Source: Halothermothrix sp.
GTDB taxonomy: Bacteria > Bacillota > Halanaerobiia > DY22613
DNA length: 64,000 nucleotides
Assembly (NCBI GenBank): GCA_016841825.1
Contig: JAENYK010000015.1
Coordinates: 23,729-87,728, forward strand
Direction of reading: 5' to 3'
This document shows positions 8,749 through 17,757 of the stretch, one piece after another; position 1 is the first letter of the stretch; each line of letters starts with the position of its first letter. The position numbers and the translations under genes are program-made. Below the pieces are notes generated by a model that was not told the origin of the DNA, searched no databases, and worked only from the letters and a program-made list of their open reading frames with translations.

Positions 8749-11025
8749 TTATAACATGCCGATCGGGTCGACATCAACTGTCACAGTTACAGAAGATTTT
8801 TGTCCATCATAAAATTTTTTCATTACATCCTGACAAATCATTCTGAGGACATCTCCATTATCGGCATCATTCTCAGAGTATATATTATTAGTAAGCCCTC
8901 TACTCTTTAATATAATCTGCCAACGAAATCTCCCCCGCACCCTGGATAAAGGTGCAGGAGCAGGACCCAATAGCTCAATAGGACACTCCTCTATCTTCAT
9001 GGCGAAATAGTTCGCCAATCGGTGAGCTTCTTCAATCACCGCACTTTCTGATTCATCCTGAAGGATAATATTGATTAACTGACTAAACGGTGGTTGTTTA
9101 ATCTCTTTTCGATACCCTATCTCTTCATGGAAAAACAGTTCATAATCATGAGTTTTGGCAGCTTTTATACTATAGTGATCAGGAGAATAGGTCTGCACGA
9201 TTACTTCCCCCTGTTCTGATCCTCTACCGGTACGTCCTGCTACCTGAGTCAATAACTGAAAAGTTCTTTCTCCACTACGAAAATCGGGAAAATGTAAAGC
9301 AGTATCAGCAATGATCACTCCTACAAGAGTTACATTAGGAAAATCATGACCTTTTGAGATCATCTGGGTGCCAATCAAGATATCAACCTTCTTTTCCCGA
9401 AAAGCTTTTAAAATCCGATCATGGGCTCCTTTTCTTCTTGTTGTATCAACGTCCATTCTGGCAATCCTCGCCTCTGGATAACGTTCTCTGGTATATTCTT
9501 CAACCTGCTGAGTTCCGATCCCAAAATGTTTGATCAGATTACTTCCACAGTTAGGACAATTTTGAGGTGGTTTTTCTGTATAATCACAATAATGGCATTG
9601 AAGTAGATTAGTATCAGCATGATATGTGAGTGAGACATCACACTGCTGACAGCGAATCACATAACCACATTCTCTGCACAGTACAAAATTAGAATAGCCA
9701 CGTCTATTTAAAAATAGGATAACCTGTTTTTTCTCTCTTAACCGTTCTTTAATCGCCTGATCCAATTGATTACTAAAAATAGTTCGATTTCCCTGTTTTA
9801 GCTCCTTTCGCATATCTATAATCTGAACAGGCGGTAATGGACTAAGATTAACTCGTTCCGGAAGAGTAATTAACTTATAATCCCCAATCAAAGCATGATA
9901 ACTACTCTCCACAGCAGGAGTCGCACTCCCCAGCAAGGTCACTGCATTCTGCAGCTCAGCCCGCTTAATCGCCACATCTCTAGCATGATATTTAACCTGA
10001 TCCGTCTGTTTATAAGAAGTCTCATGTTCTTCATCAATAATAATCAGACCTAGATTTTGGAATGGTGCAAAGACGGCAGATCTTGCACCAACGACGATCT
10101 TAACATCACCCTGATAGATCTTCTGCCATTCATCAAACCGCTCCCCCAGTGAAAGTTGACTATGCCAGACCGCTACACTATTACCAAAACGAGATTTAAA
10201 ACGCTCAACAGTTTGTGGAGTCAAAGCGATCTCAGGAACCAGAACAATTGCATCCTTACCTCTACTTAAAGCTTCCTGAATTACCTGTAGATAGACCTCT
10301 GTCTTACCACTACCTGTCACTCCTTTCAATAAAATCGTACAAACTTCATCTTTATCCATGGCTTCACATATCTGGGTAATCGCCTGAAATTGATGATAAT
10401 TGGGCTTTAATGGTTGGGATGACACGTAATTGCTAGCATCATAGGGATCTCTTTGTAAAGCTATCTCTTGATTCAAAATTAATCTTTTATCCGCTAGCCC
10501 CTTTAAAGTGCTATATCCTGTGGTAAATTTACGCACCAGCTCAGCGGTCAGAAAAGATTTTGTCGGATTTTTCAGCAAAAAACTTAAAATCTCAGCCTGT
10601 TTGGGAGCCCGTTTTCCATACTCAGTGAGCCAGGACTGGCATTCTTCTTCACTGGCTAGGAGACTCACAAACTGCTGAGTTTTGACCTGAACCCTATTCC
10701 CAACAATTCCCGTAGGAATAACTGTTTTTATCACATTGATTAAAACTGCCTGATAATAACTACTGATCCACTGCATCAGTTCTAACATTGTTTCATCAAA
10801 TAACGGATAATCATGAAGTAAACGATAAATCTCTTTCGTTTGGGCAATCTCAGGAGTATCTTTTAAACCAACAACAAATCCCTCAATCTTTCGCGGACCA
10901 AAAGGAATCAGAACATGACTACCTACTTTAATCTTGCCCAGATATCGTACGGGAATCTTATAATCAAAAGGTCGATTCACTTTCCGGGCTGGTAGTTCGA
11001 CCGTTACACTTGCATATTGCTTCAT
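8749..11025 (-). CDS. priA: Primosomal protein N' (PriA helicase)
   Basis: Superfamily 2 3'-5' helicase that restarts stalled replication forks. The start at 11025 (MKQYASVTVELPA) has GGGGAG at good spacing; a further in-frame ATG nine codons upstream is less likely. About 758 residues. Order: N-terminal 3'BD domain, winged helix, helicase lobe 1 with Walker A GVTGSGKTE and DEEH, a zinc-binding insertion with paired cysteines (CRECGY, CQQCD, CHYCD, CPNCG), helicase lobe 2 with QVAGRTGRG, and a C-terminal domain. First gene of the priA-def-fmt run. Confidence 0.96.
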   Translation of the reverse strand: MKQYASVTVELPARKVNRPFDYKIPVRYLGKIKVGSHVLIPFGPRKIEGFVVGLKDTPEIAQTKEIYRLLHDYPLFDETMLELMQWISSYYQAVLINVIKTVIPTGIVGNRVQVKTQQFVSLLASEEECQSWLTEYGKRAPKQAEILSFLLKNPTKSFLTAELVRKFTTGYSTLKGLADKRLILNQEIALQRDPYDASNYVSSQPLKPNYHQFQAITQICEAMDKDEVCTILLKGVTGSGKTEVYLQVIQEALSRGKDAIVLVPEIALTPQTVERFKSRFGNSVAVWHSQLSLGERFDEWQKIYQGDVKIVVGARSAVFAPFQNLGLIIIDEEHETSYKQTDQVKYHARDVAIKRAELQNAVTLLGSATPAVESSYHALIGDYKLITLPERVNLSPLPPVQIIDMRKELKQGNRTIFSNQLDQAIKERLREKKQVILFLNRRGYSNFVLCRECGYVIRCQQCDVSLTYHADTNLLQCHYCDYTEKPPQNCPNCGSNLIKHFGIGTQQVEEYTRERYPEARIARMDVDTTRRKGAHDRILKAFREKKVDILIGTQMISKGHDFPNVTLVGVIIADTALHFPDFRSGERTFQLLTQVAGRTGRGSEQGEVIVQTYSPDHYSIKAAKTHDYELFFHEEIGYRKEIKQPPFSQLINIILQDESESAVIEEAHRLANYFAMKIEECPIELLGPAPAPLSRVRGRFRWQIILKSRGLTNNIYSENDADNGDVLRMICQDVMKKFYDGQKSSVTVTVDVDPIGML

Positions 11026-11057
11026 ACCCACTCTCCCCTTTATCCATTCCAAAAAAT

Positions 11058-12095
11058 CTATTCCGTATCATTCATCATCTTCAAAGTTATAATACTGCCT
11101 ATTAAAATAAAAATATAAAATGTCATAAACCGCCAGGCGACCATCAGTATTCCCAATAGATGTGTGGGAACAAAAGGTGCAAAAAAAGCTGCAAACCCCA
11201 ATTCAGCTGCTCCACTGGCTCCAGGAGTTGGAATATACGGTAAGATCAAATACATAATCGTCTGCATGATAAAAGCCCTTACAAAGAAAGGTTTCCCACC
11301 TAAGCCAATCAAAATTACTGGAGCAATCATGAAAAAGAAAGTCCAAAATAATCCAGTAAAGATCAATGCCAAAAAAATAGCCATCTTTTTCTTAGCAGCT
11401 AACGTCCATAGACATTGGTGAAAAACCTCTATCTCATGAAAAGCCTGATCAATTAAAGTGTCAAATTTGATCCGCCAGTCTCCTTTAGTAAAGATTCTGT
11501 TCACCAACGGTAGCCTGGTAATCCCTCTAGCAATAATCGGGATAACCTGGGGTTTCCAGATAAAAAAAAGAAGAATAACGGTTATAGTGATACTACCCGA
11601 AACTGCAGCATTAAAAACCCCTACGGGCATCTGCCCTGGATTAATAAGATCCCGATAAAAAAAGAAAAAAATCGGTCCTAACAAACCAAAAAAAATATTC
11701 CGCATAACCCATTGAACAATAATTATCGAAGATGCTTTTCCCAATGACATTCCCAACTGACTTAAGAAAAAAGTCTGAATAGGTCCCCCTCCGGAAGCAA
11801 AAGGAGTTACATTAGAGACAAAAGCACCCGACAAATAATTTTTAATCCCCTCTTTAAGAGTAATTTTCTCATTTAAAGCAGTAGCAAGAATCTGCATTCT
11901 GATCCCCTGGGTAAACCACATCAAAAACATTAAACCAAAAGCCAACAATAGATAAGAAAATTTAATCTGGCCCATCTGAGTCAATTCTTTTATATCCATA
12001 GTACGAACTAGTAGCAAAACTGATACCACAATACTTATCGTCAACGAAAGTTTCAATCCTTTGATCAGACTACTACGCTTAATTTGTTTCATCAT
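11058..12095 (-). CDS. Flippase-like integral membrane protein (LPG synthase transmembrane / UPF0104 type)
   Basis: About 345 residues with seven or eight hydrophobic helices. The pattern includes FVSNVTPFASGGGPIQTFFLSQLG, PYIPTPGASGAAELGF and a C-terminal helix, typical of the lysylphosphatidylglycerol synthase transmembrane region family (YbhN/AglD-like) without the catalytic cytosolic domain. A role in lipid or glycolipid handling in the membrane is likely but not proven. The ATG at 12095 follows AAAGGTGA; a GTG two codons upstream is less suitable. Its 5' leader carries a structured repeat shared with lgt (12118-12262). Confidence 0.75.
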   Translation of the reverse strand: MMKQIKRSSLIKGLKLSLTISIVVSVLLLVRTMDIKELTQMGQIKFSYLLLAFGLMFLMWFTQGIRMQILATALNEKITLKEGIKNYLSGAFVSNVTPFASGGGPIQTFFLSQLGMSLGKASSIIIVQWVMRNIFFGLLGPIFFFFYRDLINPGQMPVGVFNAAVSGSITITVILLFFIWKPQVIPIIARGITRLPLVNRIFTKGDWRIKFDTLIDQAFHEIEVFHQCLWTLAAKKKMAIFLALIFTGLFWTFFFMIAPVILIGLGGKPFFVRAFIMQTIMYLILPYIPTPGASGAAELGFAAFFAPFVPTHLLGILMVAWRFMTFYIFILIGSIITLKMMNDTE

Positions 12096-12117
12096 TGTCA
12101 CCTTTATTTAATATTAT

Positions 12118-12262
12118 TGTCAAAGTCGCATCAACAGCAAACTGTTAATTTTTAAGTTAACGACTCCAGAAGGATATTTGTACCTCATCTGAAGTAAACA
12201 CTATTTAGATATTTATACCTCCACCCATAAAAGCTGGGAAACTTCCATTCTGATATTCGTTA
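12118..12262 (-). ncRNA. Structured leader element, copy B (before the flippase gene)
   Basis: About 145 nt sharing roughly 80 percent of positions with the stretch 15461-15609. Read on the minus strand it can fold into a 5' stem-loop, a stem ACUUCAG/CUGGAGU with nested GAGG/CCUUC, and a hairpin UUAACAG/CUGUUGA closed by GUCG/CGAC. Differences from the other copy fall largely as G-U or compensatory changes in these stems. It ends just before the ribosome-binding site of the flippase gene. It could be a cis-regulatory RNA or a dispersed mobile repeat; position and pairing favour RNA. Confidence 0.5.
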
Positions 12263-12272
12263 AAAAATAATA

Positions 12273-12301
12273 ATTCTCAGCATTCTCTTAGTATTATTCA
12301 A
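12273..12301 (-). promoter_or_regulatory. Possible sigma-A promoter for the flippase gene (weak)
   Basis: On the minus strand TTGAAT (12296-12301) and GAGAAT (12273-12278) are separated by 17 bases and would start transcription just ahead of leader copy B. The -10 match is poor, so this is tentative. Confidence 0.3.
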
Positions 12302-12322
12302 CATCAAACCTAATATTCCTCT

Positions 12323-12364
12323 AAAAGAAAAAGGGAGCTTTCAAAAGAAAGTCCCCCCCTTTTT
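12323..12364 (-). terminator. Rho-independent terminator of metK, possibly bidirectional
   Basis: On the minus strand GGGACTTTC-TTTT-GAAAGCTCCC is followed by TTTTTCTTTT. It lies about 40 bp after the metK stop. On the plus strand the same stem is followed by a C-run and seven T. Confidence 0.85.
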
Positions 12365-12404
12365 TTGTCCAATCAAATCTTTGTATACATTATTATAAAA
12401 ATTT

Positions 12405-13604
12405 TTATACAGACACTTTGGAGTTACAGTAGTTTTTCAAAACTTCCACTTTATCAAGCTGCTCCCAGGGCAAATCCAGATCATTACGCCCAAAATGACC
12501 ATAAGCAGCAATCTGACGATATAGAGGTCTTCGCAGATCGAGATCCCTAATAATACAAGCTGGACGCAAGTCAAAATTCTCTTTAATTGCGGCAACGATC
12601 AGCTCATCCTCTACCTTATTAGTACCGAAAGTGTCTACCATTATGGATACAGGTTCGGCAACACCAATGGCATAAGCTAATTGAACTTCACACTTATCAG
12701 CAAGACCTGCTGCTACTACATTTTTCGCAACATAACGGGCTGCGTAGGCGGCAGATCGGTCAACCTTTGTTGGATCTTTTCCTGAAAAAGCACCACCACC
12801 GTGGCGTGCATAACCGCCATATGTATCAACAATAATCTTCCGTCCAGTCAAACCAGTATCTCCCTGAGGACCACCAATTACAAAACGACCAGTTGGGTTA
12901 ATCAAAATACGAGTTTTGTCATTCAACAGATCTTCGGAAACTGTCGGATTAATCACATGTTCGATTAAATCCTTTTCGATTCTCTCTAAAGCCACATCGG
13001 GATGATGCTGAGTAGAGATGACTATTGTATCCACACGCACAGGTTTATCATCAACATACTCAATAGTTACCTGAGTTTTACCATCCGGACGCAGATAAGA
13101 TAAGGTTTTATCTCTTCTCACCTCAGATAGACGAAGAGCCAATTTATGAGCCAACATAATCGACAAAGGCATGTATTCTTCCGTCTCATTTGTTGCAAAA
13201 CCGAACATTAAACCTTGATCACCAGCACCAATAGCTTCATCAATCTTCATTGCACCTTTCTTAGACTCTAACGCTTCGTTAACACCCATTGCAATGTCGG
13301 TAGACTGTTCATCAATTGATGTTAAAACAGCACAAGTATCAGCATCAAACCCATACTTGGCTCTGGTATAACCAATCTCACGAACAGTTTGCCTGACCAC
13401 TTTTGGAATATCAACATAGCACTGAGTAGTAATCTCACCGGAGACCACTATTAGACCAGTTGTCAATAGTGTTTCGCAGGCTACACGTCCATTGGGGTCT
13501 TCAGCTAAGATCGCATCAAGAACAGCATCAGAGATCTGGTCTGCCATCTTATCTGGATGTCCTTCAGTTACCGATTCAGAAGTAAACAGATACTTCTTTA
13601 CCAT
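12405..13604 (-). CDS. metK: S-adenosylmethionine synthase
   Basis: Makes SAM from ATP and methionine. 399 residues, full length. Visible signatures are the N-terminal [25 protein letters not shown] (ATP-binding hexapeptide region) and [19 protein letters not shown]. The start is preceded by AAGGGTG. A SAM-I riboswitch with its own terminator occupies the leader, and a strong promoter stands ahead of that, so the gene is feedback-regulated by its own product. In this window SAM is also the cofactor of RlmN, RsmB and the two radical SAM domains of the peptide synthetase locus. Confidence 0.97.
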   Translation of the reverse strand: MVKKYLFTSESVTEGHPDKMADQISDAVLDAILAEDPNGRVACETLLTTGLIVVSGEITTQCYVDIPKVVRQTVREIGYTRAKYGFDADTCAVLTSIDEQSTDIAMGVNEALESKKGAMKIDEAIGAGDQGLMFGFATNETEEYMPLSIMLAHKLALRLSEVRRDKTLSYLRPDGKTQVTIEYVDDKPVRVDTIVISTQHHPDVALERIEKDLIEHVINPTVSEDLLNDKTRILINPTGRFVIGGPQGDTGLTGRKIIVDTYGGYARHGGGAFSGKDPTKVDRSAAYAARYVAKNVVAAGLADKCEVQLAYAIGVAEPVSIMVDTFGTNKVEDELIVAAIKENFDLRPACIIRDLDLRRPLYRQIAAYGHFGRNDLDLPWEQLDKVEVLKNYCNSKVSV

Positions 13605-13759
13605 TATTAATTCACCCTTTCTTGTAGAATTTTAATAAATAATATATTGAACTAAGAATTACAATAATTCTTAATTTCGGAATCTGACCGGGAATAAATC
13701 CAGCTCTATTAAATAGATTATCAATATTTATCTTGTGGTACTTAAAAGTATTTTAACCT

Positions 13760-13791
13760 CCCAAAAAGAAAACTCTCCGCAAGGGAGAGTT
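13760..13791 (-). terminator. Riboswitch expression-platform terminator
   Basis: On the minus strand AACTCTCC-TTGC-GGAGAGTT is followed by TTCTTTTT. It lies between the SAM-I aptamer and the metK ribosome-binding site, as expected for transcriptional attenuation when SAM is bound. Confidence 0.85.
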
Positions 13792-13799
13792 AAATTCGA

Positions 13800-13920
13800 G
13801 TATGCCAAACATCTCTCAAGTACTTCTCTTGCAGGAGTTGGCACCATACACAAAATGTGATTGTGCGGTTGCCGGGTATCATCGGGCCAGTCCCTCCACC
13901 TCTCTTGATGTTTTTGATAT
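13800..13920 (-). promoter_or_regulatory. SAM-I (S-box) riboswitch controlling metK
   Basis: The minus strand carries the S-box core in order: AACATCAAGAGAGGTGG at the P1/P2 start, GAGGGACTGGCCC, GATGATACCCGGCAACC, a variable P3 hairpin, GGTGCCAACTCCTGC, and the closing strand CTTGAGAGATGTT pairing with the first segment. The order and conserved bases match the SAM-I aptamer. It precedes metK, a standard target gene. Confidence 0.95.
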
Positions 13921-13943
13921 TTTATTGTCAAATTCCTATTTTT

Positions 13944-13972
13944 AGTATAACATTCCAAAGTTATGTTGTCAA
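13944..13972 (-). promoter_or_regulatory. Sigma-A promoter of metK and its riboswitch
   Basis: On the minus strand TTGACA (13967-13972) and TATACT (13944-13949) have a 17-base spacer. Transcription would begin about 20 bases before the riboswitch. Confidence 0.8.
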
Positions 13973-13989
13973 CAACAATTTTTAAAAAT

Positions 13990-14682
13990 TTAAACTAGTT
14001 CCACGGGAATCTGCCCACTAATTCTCACAGAGTCAGAATCTACTTTACAAATATATGCTTTAGCCTGCACTCCTGACTCAACTGCTTCTTTTAAAGTATT
14101 AGCAAATTCTGGATCAGTCTCGCGATTGGGGGTAAAGATAACTGCATCATCCCTCTGAATCAGAAAAATAACAAAAGTATCATATCCTTCCCGATAAGCC
14201 CGGATCAATTCTCGCAAATGTCTCACTCCTCTGGAAGTAGGAGCATCAGGAAACATGGCTACACCGTTTTTAACCAGAGTAACAGATTTGACTTCACAAA
14301 AGCCCTCTCTTTTACCCGTTAATTTGATGTCTAAACGACTATCACCATAGACAACCTCCCGTCTTTCAACCTGGTAATCAACTAAATCAGTTAACAAACC
14401 CTGATTAATCGCCTCACTCACCAGATAATTGGGAAGCCGGGAATCAATAGATACCAGGAGATCCCCATATTGAGCTATAATCAGATCATAAGGAGTCTTA
14501 CGTCCCTCTTTGGACTGTTCTTCCAAAACCACCCGATTACCAGGATACAATAGCTCTTTCATCCGTCCCGAATTGGGTACATGAGCTTTAACCAATTGAC
14601 CGTCAACTTCTACCAGTGCTGCAAATCTATTAGATCTCTTTACAAATCGGCCACTTCTGGTCTGATTAGTAATCTGATACAT
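13990..14682 (-). CDS. sfsA: SfsA family protein (sugar fermentation stimulation protein)
   Basis: 230 residues with the SfsA pattern throughout: FVKRSNRFAALVEVDG, KAHVPNSGRMKELLYPG, LDIKLTGKREGFCEVKSVTLV, FPDAPTSRGVRHLREL and FIIQRDD-like FLIQRDDAVIF. The C-terminal half has the PD-(D/E)XK nuclease-like fold with D, E and K in the DIKL...FCEVKS segment. The N-terminal region is OB-fold-like. The molecular role is uncertain; DNA binding and maltose metabolism have been proposed for the family. Its ATG directly follows the lgt stop, so the pair is probably co-translated. Confidence 0.92.
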   Translation of the reverse strand: MYQITNQTRSGRFVKRSNRFAALVEVDGQLVKAHVPNSGRMKELLYPGNRVVLEEQSKEGRKTPYDLIIAQYGDLLVSIDSRLPNYLVSEAINQGLLTDLVDYQVERREVVYGDSRLDIKLTGKREGFCEVKSVTLVKNGVAMFPDAPTSRGVRHLRELIRAYREGYDTFVIFLIQRDDAVIFTPNRETDPEFANTLKEAVESGVQAKAYICKVDSDSVRISGQIPVELV

Positions 14683-15429
14683 CTATCCATTCTCCCTGGC
14701 GTTAACTTTTCGACGGATAATCGCCCAACCTACCGAAACAATGATTAAAGCCACACTAATCAATTGGGCCACTCTGATTGGACCAAGCATCAAACTATCA
14801 GTTCGCAGACCTTCAATAAAGAAGCGACCAACTGAATAGAGAGCGAGATATGCGAAAAATACTTCTCCAGTCTTGATAAATTTTCGCCTTCTAAACCAGA
14901 GGAGGAAACCAAAGATCAATAAATTCCACAGCGATTCATATAGAAATGTCGGATGCCGATATGCACCGTCAATATACATCGCCCAGGGTAACGAAGTTTC
15001 ATAACCATAAGCCTCCTGGTTGACAAAATTACCCCACCGTCCAATAGCTTGAGCAATAATCACACTTGGTGCGGCAATATCAGCAATATCCCAAAAGTTA
15101 ACTTTGTAATGTCTGGCAATTAGTATTCCAACTAATATCGCTGCAATTAAAGCGCCATGAATAGCCAGTCCACCTTCCCAGATGTATAGTGCTCTAATTG
15201 GATTGGAGACATAATTCTTCCATTCAAAGATGACATAATATAGACGAGCTCCAATAATACCTGCAGGGACACCAAAGATAATCAGATCATAAAACAGATC
15301 AGGATTAAAGCCCCGTCTAGTGCCTTCCCGCAAGCCTAATATAAAAGCAATAGTAACTCCAGTTCCAATAATTATCCCATACCAATGAACTGCTAGTGGA
15401 CCAATCTGAAAAGCAATTGGATCAACCAT
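14683..15429 (-). CDS. lgt: Prolipoprotein diacylglyceryl transferase
   Basis: Membrane enzyme that attaches diacylglycerol to the lipobox cysteine of prolipoproteins. About 248 residues with seven membrane helices. The signature GRWGNFVNQEAYG and the YHPTFLYES-like YRHPTFLYESLWN segment are present. I choose the ATG at 15429 (MVDPIAFQIGPLAVHWYG), which has GAGGGGTGAG ahead, over a GTG three codons upstream. It has a strong promoter and a ~200-nt leader holding copy A of the structured element. sfsA follows without a gap. Confidence 0.96.
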   Translation of the reverse strand: MVDPIAFQIGPLAVHWYGIIIGTGVTIAFILGLREGTRRGFNPDLFYDLIIFGVPAGIIGARLYYVIFEWKNYVSNPIRALYIWEGGLAIHGALIAAILVGILIARHYKVNFWDIADIAAPSVIIAQAIGRWGNFVNQEAYGYETSLPWAMYIDGAYRHPTFLYESLWNLLIFGFLLWFRRRKFIKTGEVFFAYLALYSVGRFFIEGLRTDSLMLGPIRVAQLISVALIIVSVGWAIIRRKVNARENG

Positions 15430-15460
15430 TAATCTCACCCCTCATTTTTAATTTTTTCAA

Positions 15461-15609
15461 TGTTAAAGTCGCATTAACAGCAAGCTGTTAATGCCTTAAA
15501 TTTAACGACTTCAGAAGGGGATTTGTACTTCCACTGAAGTGTACACTATTTCGTTACTTTATACTCCCACCTATAGAGAGCGGGAGATTTTCCTTCTAAA
15601 ATGTCGTTA
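15461..15609 (-). ncRNA. Structured leader element, copy A (before lgt)
   Basis: 149 nt transcribed from the lgt promoter. On the minus strand it can form CUCCC/GGGAG, ACUUCAG/CUGAAGU with nested GAAG/CUUC, and a 10-bp hairpin CAUUAACAGC/GCUGUUAAUG enclosed by GUCG/CGAC. It is about 80 percent identical to 12118-12262, with pairing kept where bases differ. It matches no riboswitch class I recognise. A relic of a non-autonomous IS200/IS605-type element is the main alternative. Confidence 0.55.
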
Positions 15610-15635
15610 TATCCTATCTCCATTATGTCCTTTAA

Positions 15636-15664
15636 ATTATATTGGATAAGATAACATAAGTCAA
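15636..15664 (-). promoter_or_regulatory. Sigma-A promoter of lgt
   Basis: On the minus strand TTGACT (15659-15664) and a perfect TATAAT (15636-15641) are separated by 17 bases. The predicted start is near 15629, so the repeat element lies within the 5' UTR. Confidence 0.85.
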
Positions 15665-16044
15665 GGTGAGCGATGTAGGATGAACCGTTAACTACACTTC
15701 TTTTTTCTCTCTTTATACATATAATTTACATAAGCCAGGAACAAAATGTCACTTTTATCCCAGATAATTTATTAGGAAATATCAAGAACTTCAAAAAAAT
15801 TTTAAAGATTAGAGAGGGAATTTGTTCTTTTTGTTGAAAAGAAAGATTAAGAAAACATTAAAAATACATAAATTTTCATAGACAATTTTTTGATAATTTT
15901 TTTTAAGGAAGCCTACATCATACTTTTCCATCTGGCTTGCCTTATTTATTCAATTATTTTTTTTATCTTTTGAGGAGGTGAGTTCTCTACCAAATACCAA
16001 ATTCATTTTTTTAAACAGGTATCTATATTAAAGGAGGTAAAAAG
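15665..16044. other. Intergenic region between divergent lgt and the ABC operon
   Basis: AT-rich with no credible gene. A strong ribosome-binding-like GAGGAGGTGAG near 15972 is not followed by a start codon. AAAGGAGGT at about 16031 serves the binding-protein gene. I could not choose a convincing promoter for the rightward operon, although a TTGAAA-17-ATTAAA pair near 15834 is possible. Confidence 0.4.
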
Positions 16045-17691
16045 ATGAGTAGAAGATTTTTGATCCTGTGTTTAATGTTATTATTAGTGAGCAGTATTGC
16101 TTTGGCTGCAGATGGCCCTGAGTATGGTGGAAGATTTGTTGATACTGAGATTGGTGACTGGGGGGAAATGTTTAATCCAATCCTATATGAAGCTGCTTCT
16201 GATGGTGATATTATCGGCTTAGTGTTCAATGGTTTAGTTCAATATAACTCAAACTTAGAAATTATTCCTGAGCTTGCGGAAAAATTTGAGATCTCTGAAG
16301 ATGGGTTAACTTATACCTTTTACCTACATAAAGGTGTTAAGTTCCATGACGGTCACGAACTAACTGCTGAAGATGTTGCTTATACATATACTACTCTGGT
16401 TCATCCAGATTATACTGGTGTTCGAGGAGGGGACTTTTTATCTATTAAAGGTGCAAGAGATTTTAGAGATGGTAAAGCTGACTCTGTCGAAGGTATTAAG
16501 GTTATCGATGATTACACCATTCAGATTATTACTGAAGAGACTGACTCTGCTTTCTTAGCTGCCTTAACAATAGGTATTTTACCAGCACACCTGTTAAAAA
16601 ATGTTCCTGTTGCTGAATTGGAGAATAACGAGTTCAACCGCCAACCAATTGGTACTGGTCCTTTTACTTTCCATGAATATGTGAGTGGTCAATACTGGAT
16701 TGGTAAAGCTTTTGATGATTATTTCCTGGGTCGTCCATATCTAGATGAGTATATGTATCGAATTGTAGCTCAATCCTCTTTACCTATGTTATTTGAGAAA
16801 AGAGAGATTGATGTTGCTAGTTTATTACCAGATCATTTCAAGAAAGTCAAAGAACTGCCAACTGTTAAACCATTTACTAGTCCTCGTTTCCAAATGTTAT
16901 ATATGGGGGTTAACCAAAAGAGTCCTAAATTTGTTAACAAACGTGTAAAACAAGCTTTGCTTTATGGTTTTAACCGTGAAGTTATGGTTAACGCTATCTT
17001 CAAAGGTTTTGGTGAAGTTGCTCACTCTGTAATTCCAACTGTATCCTGGGCTTATAATGGTAATATGACAAAATACAACTTTAACCAAATCACTGCTAGA
17101 AAATTATTAGAAGAAGCTGGTTATAACAAACTTGACAAAGATGGTATCAGAATGAATGCTGAAGGTCAAAGACTAGAGATTGACTTCCTGTGCTATCAAG
17201 AGAATACTGCCATCACTAAGGTTGTTGAGCTTTATCAACAAATGATGAAATTGATCGGTGTTGAAGTTAACATTACTATGATGGAATTTAATGCTCTATT
17301 AGACCGTGTATACAATCCAGATGGTTGGGACTTCTATATCATGTACTGGGGATTAACTCCAGACCCAGACTGGAGCTTTGCTCTCAAGAGTGATGCAGCC
17401 TGGAATGATGTATTCTTCGTTAACGAAGAAAGTGATCTACTTTTAGACGCCGGTAGAAAAGAACTAGATCAAGAAAAACGTACTGAGATCTATTATGAAT
17501 GGCAAGAATTAGTTATGCAAGAACTGCCATACTACCCATTGATGTTCCCAACTGCCGCTACATGCTTAGATGTAAGAGTTCATGGCTACAACGAAAACCA
17601 AGGTCCTTTAGGTTTATTAGTTGGCCCAGAAGGTACTTTATATAATAAACTCTGGATTCCCAAAGCTGAACAATTCCGCATTACTCAATAA
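16045..17691 (+). CDS. ABC transporter substrate-binding protein, peptide/nickel type (SBP_bac_5)
   Basis: 548-residue extracytoplasmic binding protein of the DppA/OppA cluster C family. The N-terminal signal peptide (MSRRFLILCLMLLLVSSIALAA) ends in an ALA-A site, and there is no lipobox cysteine, so it looks secreted rather than lipid-anchored. Family segments include GLVQYNSNLEIIPELAEKFEISEDG, YTFYLHKGVKFHDG, NRQPIGTGPFTFHEY and YEWQELVMQELPYYPL. AAAGGAGGT lies ahead of the ATG. The two permease genes follow after a hairpin. The ligand cannot be named from sequence: peptide, nickel chelate or oligosaccharide are all possible. Confidence 0.88.
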   Translation: MSRRFLILCLMLLLVSSIALAADGPEYGGRFVDTEIGDWGEMFNPILYEAASDGDIIGLVFNGLVQYNSNLEIIPELAEKFEISEDGLTYTFYLHKGVKFHDGHELTAEDVAYTYTTLVHPDYTGVRGGDFLSIKGARDFRDGKADSVEGIKVIDDYTIQIITEETDSAFLAALTIGILPAHLLKNVPVAELENNEFNRQPIGTGPFTFHEYVSGQYWIGKAFDDYFLGRPYLDEYMYRIVAQSSLPMLFEKREIDVASLLPDHFKKVKELPTVKPFTSPRFQMLYMGVNQKSPKFVNKRVKQALLYGFNREVMVNAIFKGFGEVAHSVIPTVSWAYNGNMTKYNFNQITARKLLEEAGYNKLDKDGIRMNAEGQRLEIDFLCYQENTAITKVVELYQQMMKLIGVEVNITMMEFNALLDRVYNPDGWDFYIMYWGLTPDPDWSFALKSDAAWNDVFFVNEESDLLLDAGRKELDQEKRTEIYYEWQELVMQELPYYPLMFPTAATCLDVRVHGYNENQGPLGLLVGPEGTLYNKLWIPKAEQFRITQ

Positions 17692-17701
17692 TCAAATACA
17701 T

Positions 17702-17741
17702 CCTAGGCCCTACAATGTAGGGCCTACTAGGTTTTCATTTT
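17702..17741 (+). terminator. Intercistronic hairpin, partial terminator
   Basis: Ten-base arms TAGGCCCTAC and GTAGGGCCTA enclose a 3-base loop, followed by CTAGGTTTTCATTTTT. Its place between the binding-protein and permease genes suits partial read-through, which gives more binding protein than permease. Confidence 0.65.
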
Positions 17742-17757
17742 TAAGGGGGGGGAATTT

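Noticed and set aside
13728..13958. 76-residue minus-strand open frame upstream of metK
   Set aside because: It lies across the SAM-I riboswitch, terminator and promoter; the RNA explains the sequence fully.
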